From NCBI GenBank assembly GCA_950295325.1, contig OX485805.1:40413501-40473500 (forward strand): 60,000 nt of DNA, in the 5' to 3' direction. The notes beneath the pieces are model-generated. The model had not been told where the DNA came from and did not search any database. It saw only the letters and a list, made by a program, of their open reading frames with translations. Position 1 is the first letter of the stretch; each line of letters starts with the position of its first letter. Both the position numbers and the translations under genes were made by a program. Positions 1-11,519 of the stretch are shown here, one piece after another. Source of the DNA: Polytrichum commune (lineage: Eukaryota; Streptophyta; Polytrichopsida; Polytrichales; Polytrichaceae).

Positions 1-2672
1 CAGGGTTATATTTTGACATCAGAGATTGATGGTACAATTCAAATGAAAAGCTACTTGTCAGGAAACCCTGAAATTAAAGTTGGTTTGAATGAGGATCTCA
101 CTATTGGCCCACGCAGCGGTGGCAGCTTTGGTCAGCCTTCCTTTCCTGGTTCAATTATACTACTTGTTCTGATAGCACAATAACTTCAAAAATTATAATT
201 CTGTGTGCTATTGCTTAATGTGCACTTTCACATATACTGAACCATAAGTGAATTTACATGGTCTGTTTGGGCGCTTCACATGGCAATCCAACATATGTGT
301 CTGTTGTCAATTATATGTTTCTAAGAACTTCCAAGGCCTCAATTCTTCTGAGCAATTACTAACTCAAATGGTCTGCCTTTGGCTATAAATACAGAGTATA
401 AATACATCAATAACTTGAAACTAAAGAAATAACAACAATTAACGTTCGAATCTGACCATGCAGCTCCAGATTATGGTGCAGGAGCTGGAATGGGTATTGT
501 GCTCTTGGATGACTGCAATTTTCACGAATCAGTGCGGCTTGATGATTTTGAGTCAGAGCGAGCTCTCACTCTGGTGGGTATTTTTGGTACTGTATATTGA
601 TGTATGGAGGAGTTCAAATACATATCTATGATTTCAAGTAATTCTGACTAGAAAGTTCAGATCTCAATGCGTGCAGTGCTGAATCTTTTGAGATGTTTGA
701 TGTATGCAGGTCCCACCTGATGGAGAGTTTCCGATAATGAACTACAGAATGACACAAGAATTCAAACCTCCTTTCAAAGTTTATCCTGTGATTGAAGAGG
801 CAGGCCCCTTCAAGGTATTTATCAGTGTCAAATAAGTGAACAAGATTCACACTTTCTTGCAAGATGTTCTAGGAGTTTAGGACTCTGAATGATTGCTAGA
901 CCCTTGTAAACAGTTTATTTGGTACATGACTTAACATAAAAAAAATTTATGATACAGCTGTACACATTGCCAGTTTGATATCTATTCATGAAATAATATT
1001 TTTCAAACCTGACAATGATCTGCACTCGGCAGGCTGAGGTGGTGTTGAAAGTCCGTGCTGACTTCTCATCCAATATCACAGCAAATATGGTAGTTTTGCG
1101 GGTCCCACTCCCAAAAACCACAACAAGGTGAGCAAAGTAGTACATGATTGGATCTCATAACATGCAGACAAGGGATTTCTTTCCTCTGCATCTGCTGTTA
1201 ATCGTGTTCACAATGTGTCCACTGCTGTATTTATTTGTTAGGATTGAAAAGGTCATTCCCAACATACTTTCTTTTTATCACCTTGCAGATTGAGATGATC
1301 CGTTTCAGAAATGTTTGCAGTTCTAAACTGACCAATTCTGTCTGGCCTAGAGTAGCTCAATGAAACCGTTTATGGTGAGATTTTTTTTTGTGTGTATGCA
1401 AATTCAATCTGGGAAACCATGTACATTCGCTCTTCTCAACCATTTTGGTGGGTGGAATGGCAGGGTAAGCTTTATTCAAGAGGAGGGAGCTGTTGGTCAA
1501 ACTGCTGACTTCAAAGAATCCAGCAAAGTCATGGAATGGTGTTGTCGTAAGGTGAGTAATGAACTTATCTAGCAGTTCCAAGATCATGCACTGGTCAATA
1601 TTACCTACTGTAGCTTCCTTGAACTACATTGATTCTGGAAGGTTTTAACTATTCTTAATGAATATGGTAATTTTTTCTGCAATAATTACTTTATGACCCA
1701 GTAAATTCTGCTAAATACTGCAAATTTTCTCTGAGCAAGGCAATGTTTGTTGTTATCAGTTATAGGAAGGCAGGAATATGCATCAATTTAACCTTGATTC
1801 ACATATATTTTGGACATTAAGATTGTTAGTTATCGAATGATACACTACGTTGTGCATTCTAGTGAACAAGTATGGTTGTTAATGCTGACCTCTAAGATTT
1901 ATTCATAGATCTCTTAAAAGGTTCTGCATTCTACTGAACAAGTATGGTTAATGCTGTTCTCTCAGATTGTTGGAGGCTCAGACCACACTCTACGAGCTAA
2001 GCTGACACTTTCTCAGGAAAGAAATGGTATGTCTCTTTATACCATGATTCAGAAGCCTACTCTTCTCTGAGGATTTAAAGTACTTGCTGAGCATGTGTAA
2101 CAATGAATGGGTTCATCAGCTGAGCCCTGAATCTTGTGAATTATCTTTACAATGGCAATCTTCTGTTATCCTAGTTGCTCCTTTCACTCATTCAAAATGG
2201 TATGCATCTCTATTGCTCAATTATAAATGTGCTGAGTCATGGTTGTTATCTGAAGCAATTTTAATGCACTGTTCTCTTCACAGTGAATATTAAGAAGGAG
2301 GCTGGGCCAATAAGTATGACATTTACAATTCCCATGTACAACGCCTCTAAGCTCCAGGTATTGCACTCTTGAGAAGTTGTCATTTATGCTTCTGTTTGGG
2401 CTCCACAGGGTACCTCTTCAGATTAACATGTTTGTAACATTCAATTTTTTTCTTGCAACTATCATAGTAGGGTTTGGCCTTAATAGTCTGGATGTCGTCA
2501 ATTTGTTTACACAAGGATACACATGTTTGTGATACAGAGGTTGACAAAAAAGAGGTTTATGATGTGATGGCAGGTGAAGTATCTGCAGATAGTGAAGAAG
2601 TCAAAGTCGTATAATCCACATCGGTGGGTTAGATATGTGACTCTTGCAAACTCCTATGTTATTCGAACATAA
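1..2672 (+). CDS. AP4M: AP-4 complex subunit mu, C-terminal part (gene starts outside window)
   Basis: Medium (mu) subunit of the AP-4 adaptor complex, which sorts cargo at the trans-Golgi network. Eight exons join in phase: 1(or 4)-130, 464-573, 710-814, 1033-1127, 1464-1551, 1966-2026, 2284-2357 and 2574-2672 (stop TAA 2670-2672), all with GT-AG borders. They give about 252 residues, the C-terminal mu-homology domain. Recognisable blocks are GYILTSEIDGTIQMKSYLSG near the start, then LDDCNFHESVRLD, a VPPDGEFPIMNYRMTQEFKP-like block, TDFKESSKVMEW, IVGGSDHTLRAKLT and KYLQIVKKS-YNPHRWVRYVT near the end. These follow plant AP-4 mu closely, better than AP-1 or AP-2 mu. The usual length is about 450 residues, so the N-terminal longin-like half lies left of the window. 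The first three bases could be the end of an intron rather than a codon. No frameshift is seen. Confidence 0.93.
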
Positions 2673-4446
2673 CAACTCCCCTGATGATTTTGGAGGACTC
2701 CTTTAGATGCCATGCACTTAGATTCCTTGAGAGGGGCTTGGCCTTTCAAATTGCGGCAGACACATGTCCTCTTCGGCCTGCTTGTTTAGCCCTGTGATTT
2801 TAGTCTCTCTCTTCCATCATTGTTCCACGTGCTTCTTGTGGAAGATATGTACTTTGCATCTTAGGTAGTAGAGTTGCTCCTAGTGTACATGGTCACTTTA
2901 AAATGGTTCTGATATTAGTTGAAAACAATGCCCAAGCCTCAGAATATTGTATTACGATCCTTTGCTCAGATGTATCTGACCCAAGCTGCTAGCCCTGATC
3001 CCTTCTGATGCCATTGGAGATTTCAAAGCAGCAACGGAACTTTTTGATGTTAATAATAGTGAGTCCAGATGTTCCTACAGGTCTAGGTGAGACATAGGTA
3101 AATAAATTGAGGTGTCCTTTCAAGAATAGAGTTGCTAGTTTCTCCAATTTTGCAGCTCCATGGAGTTGTGTGCTATGGTTGCCAAGTTGTTCAAGTCTGG
3201 TGCACCCTGGGGTTGGAAGCCTAAAGGAAGAGAGGAAGCAGGGTCATTCAGTACCTGAAGTGGTATCAAATGCTGGAATGGGTACAAACTGAACAATTTC
3301 CCAAAAGTCCTTACCTTCCATGGACTTGAAAAGGCTAAATTCCTGTGAGATCCTAAACCTGCCCATGAGTGCACTTGAAAAATTATTTCATGATGACTTT
3401 TTGCAACCTTAGCAGCTAGTCTTTGTGACTGGCTCAGGTTGAGTTACGGTTATGTGGGCTTCTATGGACAGGATCTAGGCAAGGTTTTCATTTGACACGC
3501 AATCTGTAGATCCTGTCCATTTTGAAACCTGATTTGTTAGGGCTGACATAGACCACACGATGATTCTGAATGGTAATAGACAATTTGTGGACATTTTTCA
3601 GAAGGAAATTGCAGAATCACAGGGTATGGAAATCCTTGAAGTTTCACAGGGTTTGCAAGAACTTGTGTTTCCAATGGACAGCAACTTAGTTGTATACTAA
3701 TTTACTTCCTAACCTCTTGCTGTCAACCTTTCAAACTTATGAGCACTTTATCCTTTCAAACTTGCAAAGCTTCCTCGAAACTATGACCTCCCATTTCTCA
3801 TTCTAATGAACTACTTCCACATCCTGTTTCCATGGAAACCAACACAACTTGTAGAACCATTTATTGTTGAACAGGCTATGATGTGATGTTATCAAACAAT
3901 CTGAGAGGCGTTATTGTAATTGGTTCATCCAAGCATATCCAATTCGGAAGTTATTTTGGGATGGCTAACGAGCATCCAAAACATAGAAAGGGCTATTTGT
4001 AAACTTTGTGGATTCTTGTCAAATAAATTATTTTAAATAATTTGTCGTGACGTTGTTGCTTTGTGATTTGCGAAATCTTTGAGTGCACTTTCTAGAGAAG
4101 GTTCTATATGCATCACACCTTTCGTAATGATATGGCCCAAAATGTTGAATCATAGAGAAAATCGAGTTTGGCACTGTAATACGCTCTTGTGGCTTTGACA
4201 TGGTAGAGTCAGTTTGGTTCATGAGATTGAATTCTTGAATACCATCTGGGAAGTATATTGTCACAGTGCCATGTTAAATCATGCATTAGGGTTTCAATGG
4301 ACAAGGTTGTGTGACATTCAAATATGATTGAATTGATTCATTTTTGGTAACCTCAATGCAATTCACTTAAAATTTCCATGATAGGTAACCTTGTGTGGTG
4401 AGATGTGCATAGTTTGCATGCTTGATCTAAGAGGTTAAGATTCACA
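2673..4446. other. Intergenic region with AP4M 3' UTR
   Basis: The first few hundred bases are probably the AP4M 3' UTR. No conserved reading frame, RNA gene or clear repeat was recognised in the rest. Short ORFs on both strands have no family signature. Confidence 0.5.
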
Positions 4447-5100
4447 ATGTCAAAGTCATTGTTGGACCAAGACCCCATATATTGTGTTGAACAAATCAAA
4501 ATTCCAAATGGCTTGCCGACGATGCTCAAGACGTTTGCCAAAGAAGTCATTCGAGCTCAACCCACGGACTTGGAGGATTTTGCACTCAAATATTTCCAAA
4601 GGCTTCTTACGATGATTAAATTGGATGTCACCGCTCCGCCTCCGAGCATGGATCAACTTATAAGCTTGTACCAACAAACAAAAGAACTTGAATACATTAA
4701 TCAAAAACCATTAGCGGACATTGTGACCAAGTGTAAAGTACATGAAGCGGCGATTCAAAACGTGTTCAAGCTCGCAAACTTTCCTTCGGACTTGGTGGAT
4801 CCCAAAGAATTTATTCTACTTCTACTCACAACCACCGCAAAGAGCTTTGTGGCCGTCATGCGAGGCATGTTCAAGTTATTTGGAGCGAAAACAAATGAGA
4901 AGCTTCCAGTGCCATTGTTTTTCTTGCTCGTGAATCATTTGGCAAAGAGGGACAAGGAAATTAAGATGGAAATGATAGCAAGACTACAACAAGAACTTAC
5001 GGAGAAGCAAACGAAGGAGGTATCGTTGGCTGATATACAAACACATCCCATAATGATCGAGTTTTTCCAATCTGACAAAACAAAATCTCTTGTAACTTAA
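4447..5100 (+). CDS. RSP11: Ropporin / radial spoke protein 11-like (RIIa docking domain)
   Basis: Intronless 217-residue protein. Residues about 10-55 form an RIIa-type dimerisation/docking domain, including EQIKIPNGLP, LKTFAKEVIRAQPTDL and a following FALKYF. This matches the ropporin/ROPN1L/RSP11 family, in which the domain pairs with amphipathic helices of AKAP-like proteins such as RSP3 in the axonemal radial spoke. The rest is mostly helical and weakly conserved (DPKEFILLL, a KLFGAK segment, LAKRDKEIKMEMIARLQQEL), as in animal ropporins of similar length (about 210-230). The ATG at 4447 directly precedes the conserved domain. The frame is open to TAA 5098-5100 without breaks. It sits 1.8 kb after AP4M on the same strand, with no functional link. 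The expected role is in the flagella of motile sperm. Family assignment is good; identity with RSP11 rather than a related RIIa protein is inferred. Confidence 0.85.
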   Translation: MSKSLLDQDPIYCVEQIKIPNGLPTMLKTFAKEVIRAQPTDLEDFALKYFQRLLTMIKLDVTAPPPSMDQLISLYQQTKELEYINQKPLADIVTKCKVHEAAIQNVFKLANFPSDLVDPKEFILLLLTTTAKSFVAVMRGMFKLFGAKTNEKLPVPLFFLLVNHLAKRDKEIKMEMIARLQQELTEKQTKEVSLADIQTHPIMIEFFQSDKTKSLVT

Positions 5101-5623
5101 ATGATTACAATAAACATGACATTAAGAAATGGTTTGCAAAATTGGCAACCTGAATATCAATCAAGGCACATGAGAATATGAGTCAGGCATCATTGGTGAC
5201 AACATTTGATCATGGCAAATAATTGTAGATACAAATTTGAAAAATCAAATCAAGACCCATTTTTATCATGATAGTTTGCATTTCATCTCATAATATTGAT
5301 GTTTTTCAACTAAGTTAACGAGTGATTATCCAAAATTAGCTTATTATTTGTTTAAAAACTATAAATCGACATTGATTGATGCATTGATTGATGATCCTAA
5401 ATTGAGCACTTATTTCATATCTAAACTCACGCAACTCCAAAAGACATTAAGAGTGGATGGTGGATTTCATGCTCTATTTCTTTTTCCCATCACCTTCCAA
5501 AAGGATGGCAATATACCATACCCTGCAACTTGGTCACACATGATTAGGATGATGAGGGCATGCTCATAAACATGTGGATGCAAGAGCTAAGAACATTGTT
5601 GTTGTTGTTGTTGTTGTTGTTCC

Positions 5624-5671
<48 letters not shown>

Positions 5672-6250
5672 AGGGGTTTGTTGTATCACAAGCCGCCGCT
5701 ACATCAACCTTACCTTTGTTCGCTTAGAAAATGCAGATCTCATCCATGTCGGCATTACATGACGTTAGTGAGCGATTAAATGGGCCTAGTCGACTATAGA
5801 TGCCTCGACGTTAATGGTAGCCCTAACATGAACACTCTCCGGGGAAGCCTTTTGTGTGAAACTTGCACAGTAGTTAGGGCCGCTTCACACACAAGATTGA
5901 GGACCTGTGACCATTGCATATCAAGCACTCTCATTGGTGGAAATGGCGGAGCTGGTCCAAGTTTGATTCACACTATGCTTGAGGGACCAACGGGGTAAGT
6001 GAATGCAAGATGGATGTAAAGTCTACATGGATTCCTATATGACATGAAATAGATCATGTTTCATGGTCACTTGGACTATTTTCAAAAACCACCTCATCGA
6101 GGTAGGTCTAACATGAAAGTGGGAGACCATGGCACTGTGAAACCTCACAACCGTTGATTTATTCATTAAATCATGTATAAGGATGGACCTTGCATGAATA
6201 GAAATTCATTTAAATAGTATTTGGTTGAGGGCCCCGTCACATATGACTTT
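5101..6250. other. Intergenic region with simple repeats
   Basis: An AATAAA at 5109-5114 lies only 9 bases after the RSP11-like stop. A (TTG)n run (5597-5621) and a (TC)n run (5630-5669) follow. Short ORFs at 5348-5569 and 5780-5998 were not recognised as genes. Confidence 0.5.
5630..5669. repeat. (TC)n microsatellite
   Basis: About 20 uninterrupted TC units, preceded by a (TTG)n tract at 5597-5621. Confidence 0.95.
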
Positions 6251-7374
6251 GCACTACACTTGAGGGCCATTTACCACACACTCTAAACTTTGTAGTATCA
6301 CACATGTGGTAACCAAAGTGCACATGATATTATGGAGTTTTGTATTGTTAACATGGATGTGTGATAATAAAAGGATTATTGTAGCATGTGACATTATGGA
6401 ATAACACAAAGTGCAACATTGCTCACAATTGGTCAAGATAGGTGCTCAAGGGTTTGAATAGCACAAATCCCAATATTGGAATATCACAAAAATATAAGTA
6501 ATTTGCCGCGATATACGTTATACATCTGGATTCCAAGATTCTTCCACAATGATTATGCACCCACTTATTTTGTATTCAAGAAGTAACTTCAAATCCTTGT
6601 TGGCATTAGAATACATACTTGCCCAAAAGCTAAGACACTCGAAGTGGGACAATGGTATGCCCCCCCCCCACCCCCCAAACGTGCGGGAGGTTTGTGTGGA
6701 GCATGGAAATCCACAGTTTCACAAATCACCAAGTTCTTGCTCCCACTATCTTAAAGCTCCCTGACAAATTGATCAATGATATTCTGAAGTTTCGTTTCCC
6801 ATGCATGCCAGTTTCATAGAGCGGAATTCTTGGCAATTGAGCACTTTGTGCACCAACTGAAAATAGATCACAATTCCCCTTCGCCAAACTCCCCACCATC
6901 AATTGTTTTTGCAGATTTAAAATCACGCTTGACTGTTGTAGTCGTCAAAAGAATTTAACACTTGTTGTTGGAATCTTGCAAGTTTTGTGGGACGAGTATG
7001 GGGCTACACATTCTTCCTAAACTTGATCAATCCAAACTTCCTCACCAACTACCTCCAAAGCACAAAACCTTAAACCCTCCTTTGCATCATCACCGCAACC
7101 TCGGCACACCAGTGATCACCAACCCCCTCCAAAGATTATTCCAGTTCGAGAAGCGCAGACGCGTGGCGCAGTGCAAGAGTGTGGGTTGACTTCTTTGATG
7201 GTTTGCACAAAAAATGGCAATAACCGTGACATAAAGGAGAGAAACGTGACAACAAGGAGTGAGATTTGCATGGAAAACATCCGTTCCCCAGGGTTTGGGG
7301 ATATTAGAGAGCGAGTGGCATTATGGAGTTTAGGGGTGTTACGTGATTTGGGAGAACCCTAAACCCTAAACCCT
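6250..7374. repeat. Dispersed repeat, inverted relative to 55.88-56.37 kb
   Basis: Two segments, about 6270-6420 and 7200-7330, recur in inverted orientation at about 56220-56360 and 55885-56015, in the colinear order expected of one element. The spacing between segments is about 780 bases here and about 210 there, so this copy carries an insertion or the other a deletion. No coding capacity is visible. Confidence 0.65.
7355..7374. repeat. Interstitial telomere-like motif
   Basis: Nearly three units of the plant telomere heptamer (CCCTAAA) in tandem, at the end of the dispersed repeat. Too short to be a former chromosome end. Confidence 0.8.
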
Positions 7375-8723
7375 TTGGACACTTCGATTGGGCTCTCACA
7401 CATTTCTCGGTCATGGCTCTTGGCTCGTGTGTGAAGTGGCCCCTCTCTTGGAGGAACCCTTGTGTGTGTCTCAAATGTCTATGGTTTGTTAATGCTGTAG
7501 TTCAATTAACAAACACGATTGAACATACAATTAACTAGTTCAATTAATTGCCTAGTTCAATTGCAGCAAAAAAACGCGATGAAGAGATCCCAATGGGCGA
7601 TGTAGGTTTACGTGGCTTTAATATGTTTGGGGGGGGGGGATCTTAAAGGCATAAACATATCATAGAGTCACGTTCAGATCATCTGGGTTTAGAGGAATTA
7701 GGTTGAGCCTGCCTGGATGTGTAGGGTTTAAATTCCCTTGTTGTTGGCTTCCAGATCTCTAGATTACCAACAATAGAGTTCGAAGATCATTCACCCCTTT
7801 TGTGTCTCTATACATACATGGTTGATCATAATTAAGATATATTGATGAAAGTGGATTGAATTATTCTCAACATCAAGGTGGTATTTAAGTTGATTGTAAT
7901 GCACCTGTGGTCAAAATATAGTTAAACATCATAGTTCTTTTTTAAAGTGACAAATTTGCTTGTGTTGTAGCTTTCCATAGTTGAATACACCTTCAAAACA
8001 ATTTCTTCTTTGCACAATTAACCTTAAAAGAAAAATACGTTAATAACACTTTGACATTCAACTTCAAATTCAAAGCGTCACATGACATTTTCAAAACACT
8101 AATGAATGTCAATTGACATCTACATTTTCTTCTAAAATGTCGTCTCAATGTCACATTCACAATGTGCCATTTGAATTTTTAATGTGTGGTTTGTTTCTTC
8201 ACAAGTCACACTACATGCCAAAATCTAAATTGTGTGTGTCAATTAACGTGCATTTCTTTTTTGTGCATGTTTGTGGGTGTCAAATGTCAAAAACTTGCAA
8301 AAAAATTGTCAAAAATGTACGCTACTCACCAAGTGCCTTTAGGTCAACAAATTAGCCAACCATTCATAGTAAAGGAATAGGAAGGAATTTTCTTGTCAAA
8401 TTTAGAGAGATTGTGTTCTTTATTTTCAATATTTGCCTATCCCATATAAGTGCTTCTAAGTTTCTCTAATAGAGATGGCCTCCACCTAACTCCAACATCT
8501 CCCCTCCCTCATTAGTTCAGTGCATTGAGAACTTTGGGAACCTTAGAGACCCTATTTTATGAAAAATCTCCCTAATGCTCGACAAAAAGCCCCCCCTCAA
8601 TAATAGGATAGCATACCTTATCTATCATACACTTTGTAACTTTGAAACAGCGAGGGCAATGGGACATTGACACAATTGCCCATTCCAAGGTTTCAAAATG
8701 ACTAGCATGTTGTGTTGATGGTG
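7375..8723. other. Gene-free AT-rich region
   Basis: Contains a poly-G run at about 7629-7639 and no recognisable gene. Short ORFs at 8113-8380 are AT-rich and unlike any family I know. Confidence 0.5.
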
Positions 8724-9073
8724 CTACACTAAATATTGTATTTAGTGTCATATGGTATTTTATGTCATTGTGGCAACTTTTCTAATGACATTTCTTATGA
8801 GTGCCGTCATCCCAATTTAATTTCAGCTCATCAAAATGCCAATCATTATAACAAAAGTCTGGTATATTTTGCATCCTAACAATTCTATAATGAAATGTTG
8901 TCATGGATGATTGCAACATTGTAGACCAATAATGCCCAAATCCTTTCAAAAAGAATGACAAATACTGTTCGGTTTACATGTAGTGTTAGTGACACAATAC
9001 AAGTGGTTCACAGTTAGTACCTATTGAGCAAGACAAATTGAATTGGTGACACTAAATACAATATTAAGTGCAG
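8724..9073. mobile_element. MITE-like element, CTACACTAAATA family, copy 1
   Basis: The left end CTACACTAAATATTGTATTT is matched in inverted orientation at the right end (9052-9073). The interior is shared with 55404-55760 and, up to the window edge, with 59840-60000; one shared string is a GTCATGGATGA segment. About 350 bases, non-coding. Confidence 0.7.
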
Positions 9074-9222
9074 TTTAGTACAACAATACATAGCCTTAGA
9101 AAGTTTTCCTTCTTTCTCGAGTTGAGTTGCCTTGTGAGATTTGGGTTAAACATCGGAGAATTCGCAAGGTGTGCATAGACAATCTGGCCATGCCTGGTGG
9201 TACCTATTGCATGCTTCAGGTT

Positions 9223-9409
9223 GCTAACCCTTAGTTTTACAAGAGCCAACAATCAGCTTTGAGTTGCTTAGTGAATAAGAATTGCAGTATGACCTGTTAT
9301 CTCAAAGCTGCATGTAATTTGTTGGCTCTTGTAAGACTAAGGGTTAACAAAAACAGCTCAAAACTGCATGTAATTTGAGAAACCAGGTCTTACTGCAATT
9401 CTTATTCAC
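9223..9409. repeat. Interleaved inverted repeats (A-B-A'-B' order)
   Basis: Arm A (9223-9252) is the inverted complement of A' (9319-9348), 28 of 30 bases. Arm B (9271-9296) is the inverted complement of B' (9384-9409), 25 of 26 bases. The arms alternate, so a single strand could form a pseudoknot-like fold or two exclusive hairpins. A direct repeat of CTGCATGTAATTTG is also present at about 9308 and 9364. The structure lies 3' of the cofactor A stop. Confidence 0.85.
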
Positions 9410-9664
9410 GATGCGAGGTTACAGTCTGGATGGGCAGAGTTGCAAGCATTGATACAAGTCATATACGTTGATATGAAAGGTTTTTGACATTGCAAGTATC
9501 TCAGGGTTGGTTCTTGAGGTTAAACAAAATCTGTCGCAAAATACACATAAGAGCAGTTGATGCATAGTCTTTTTATATACAAAATTCCCCAAATTCCTAT
9601 AATCCTTGACGAACACCGGACATAGTCTGCCATCAGACACTCGAATGCAAAGTCCGAATTTGGT

Positions 9665-10926
9665 TCAGCTGAACATTGGCTCCACTTCCGCAACAAGCAG
9701 TTTTGCAGCTGTCAACTCCTCACTTCCTGTCAGCTCCTCATTTTCACTTGCTTCGGCCTTACAATAACCACGGTATCAATTCTGTCAGTCAACCTTGGTA
9801 CTGCACCTAGTCAAGCTTCACTACTACCTTCTTGCCAAATAATTGCTGCAGAACCTAACATTTAATAATAATAATAACACAATTCTATTTTAAGATCCAA
9901 GTATGTCATCCTGAATTAAAATGTGCCTGATGATAGCAAGCCATATTCTTATGGTATTAACATATTCATTGAGGTTGATGAGGTCCAGAGAATCATTTTC
10001 AAACCACGAACCCTCTACCAGGATTCAATTCTCTCTAATAATCGGATAAATCATAGACATGTTGAACTCGCTCAAGATAACAGGCTGATATCATGGCATC
10101 TTCTACTCCTAATCCAATCTACAAATGATGAAGTGTATTTTCGTTTACATCAATTCAACAAGATGTCACTCCTAACAACCAAGCATAAGGTCATTCAACT
10201 TAATTTGGATAGACAAACATCAGCTCCAAAAAAACTTCAAGATATCCTTACATTCACTTCAAATGCAGAACAAAGAACACCTGCAGGCTTCACGTTCAAT
10301 AGATGTGTGTGATTTGAAATACCACTCACCACAGCTGTTTGAAGGGATTGCAGAGCAGTTTCTAATCTTTTTCTGCAATCAGGAATCATCATTTTCGACT
10401 CTCCCAACACATTCTCCTGCTCCAAGCCAACCTCATCCCAAGTCAAAAGAAAGCCTACGCACTCACTCACCATACCCTCCTTAATCCTCCAAGAATGTCC
10501 AATGCAAACCGTAGGCCGGTTCGTGTGAACGAGGGATACTTCAGCATTGATTATAGCCGCAAACTCATGTGTACACCCGAGACAACTATACGGAAACAGT
10601 CAGTTCACAATTCACAAGATCGATTCGTACAAACAGAAGTACATAATCAAATGGCAGAATAAGGAAACCTCAAACCCTAAACCCTCGCAGACGCATAACC
10701 TAAACATTCAGGACACACACACTCCACTACATTCCACTCCAATTCAATTCAAGCTACATGGAGCCACGCATACCTGTTGTTTGAGATCGTAAGGATCTGC
10801 GTTCCGTTCCTTCATGGCTGTCGTCTTGGCCGTCTCGCGCTGGACCTCCGTCTCGTAGGATTGCAGCTCCTTGAGGCCGCGCTTGCAGATGCCTGTCTTC
10901 AGCTTCAAATCCTTCAACGTCGCCAT
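9665..10926 (-). CDS. TFCA: Tubulin-folding cofactor A
   Basis: Chaperone that holds beta-tubulin in the tubulin-folding pathway (KIESEL in Arabidopsis). Three exons on the minus strand: 10926-10774 (51 codons, ATG 10924-10926), 10416-10330 (29 codons) and 9757-9665 (30 codons plus TGA). All have GT-AG borders and phase-0 junctions. The protein is 110 residues, the normal family length. It starts MATLKDLKLKTGICKRGLKE and continues with ADPYDLKQQ across the first junction, then ENVLGESKMMIPDCRKRLE, close to plant cofactor A. The acidic C-terminus (exon 3) is less conserved but keeps the helical EELTAAKLLVAEVEPMF pattern. A longer in-frame start 12 codons upstream is possible, but MAT at 10926 matches homologues. 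The predicted fold is a three-helix bundle. Intron 1 holds a telo-box. Confidence 0.95.
10672..10685. promoter_or_regulatory. Telo-box-like motif in TFCA intron 1
   Basis: The 14-base AAACCCTAAACCCT lies about 90 bases inside the first intron. In plants, telo-boxes near the 5' end of genes are associated with expression in dividing cells. The motif is seen; its function here is inferred. Confidence 0.45.
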
Positions 10927-11097
10927 TATGTTCGTTCTTCTTCTGCTCTTTCTTTCTCCCAAGTAATTCGAATGTTCGCAACTCCGATCGAAAGAGAAGC
11001 AAGAGCGTGAGATGATGAATCAAATTGAGTAACTTAGCGGAGAGGATGATCGGAGAGAGATGGCGATCGCGGGTGACGAGGCGGAGTGAGTCAGTAA

Positions 11098-11363
11098 GGG
11101 GTGGGTTTATACTAGGGTCCAAGACTAAACAATCTCCAAAACCGAGCGACCTTATTGGTGGAGAGCCAAAAACTTGGAGCCAAGGTGTTTACACTAGGAT
11201 CTTAGGTCCAAGGTATGATAAAATGAAGTAATGCTAATGTGAGATTGCTTCTTTTTTTTGTGTCAAATGAGAATATATTTTGAGTTTGAGAAATCAAGTA
11301 AGATTTCGTATGGGATGTTTTGGACCACAAGATTTCTGGACCTGGACCCTAAAGTAAACCCTC
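11098..11363. mobile_element. Small TIR element upstream of TFCA
   Basis: The left end GGGGTGGGTTTATACTAGGG is matched imperfectly by the inverted right end (GGGTTTACTTTAGGGTCC in the complement). The left flank is TAA. The right boundary and target duplication are uncertain. Related motifs recur at about 11190 and 11528, so several elements may be clustered here, starting about 170 bases upstream of the TFCA ATG. Confidence 0.45.
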
Positions 11364-11519
11364 TTGATAAGGGCGGTTTAACATCAATGTTGTGTGGAAA
11401 TTTGATTTGATTTTGGGTTTCAAGAAGGGTACGTGTTTACTTCTAGTGTTCTTGGACATTCATGCTTATTTTTATTACCATAATTTGCTGGATATCAAAA
11501 TTTTAAGCTCTCATTTAAT

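Noticed and set aside
5348-5569. 73-codon frame after the RSP11-like gene
   Set aside because: Not in continuation with the gene and no known family.
7629-7639. Long G or C homopolymers here and near 6661, 25527, 36436 and 49568
   Set aside because: Scattered low-complexity runs; no G-quadruplex-type spacing or gene association that would support a function.
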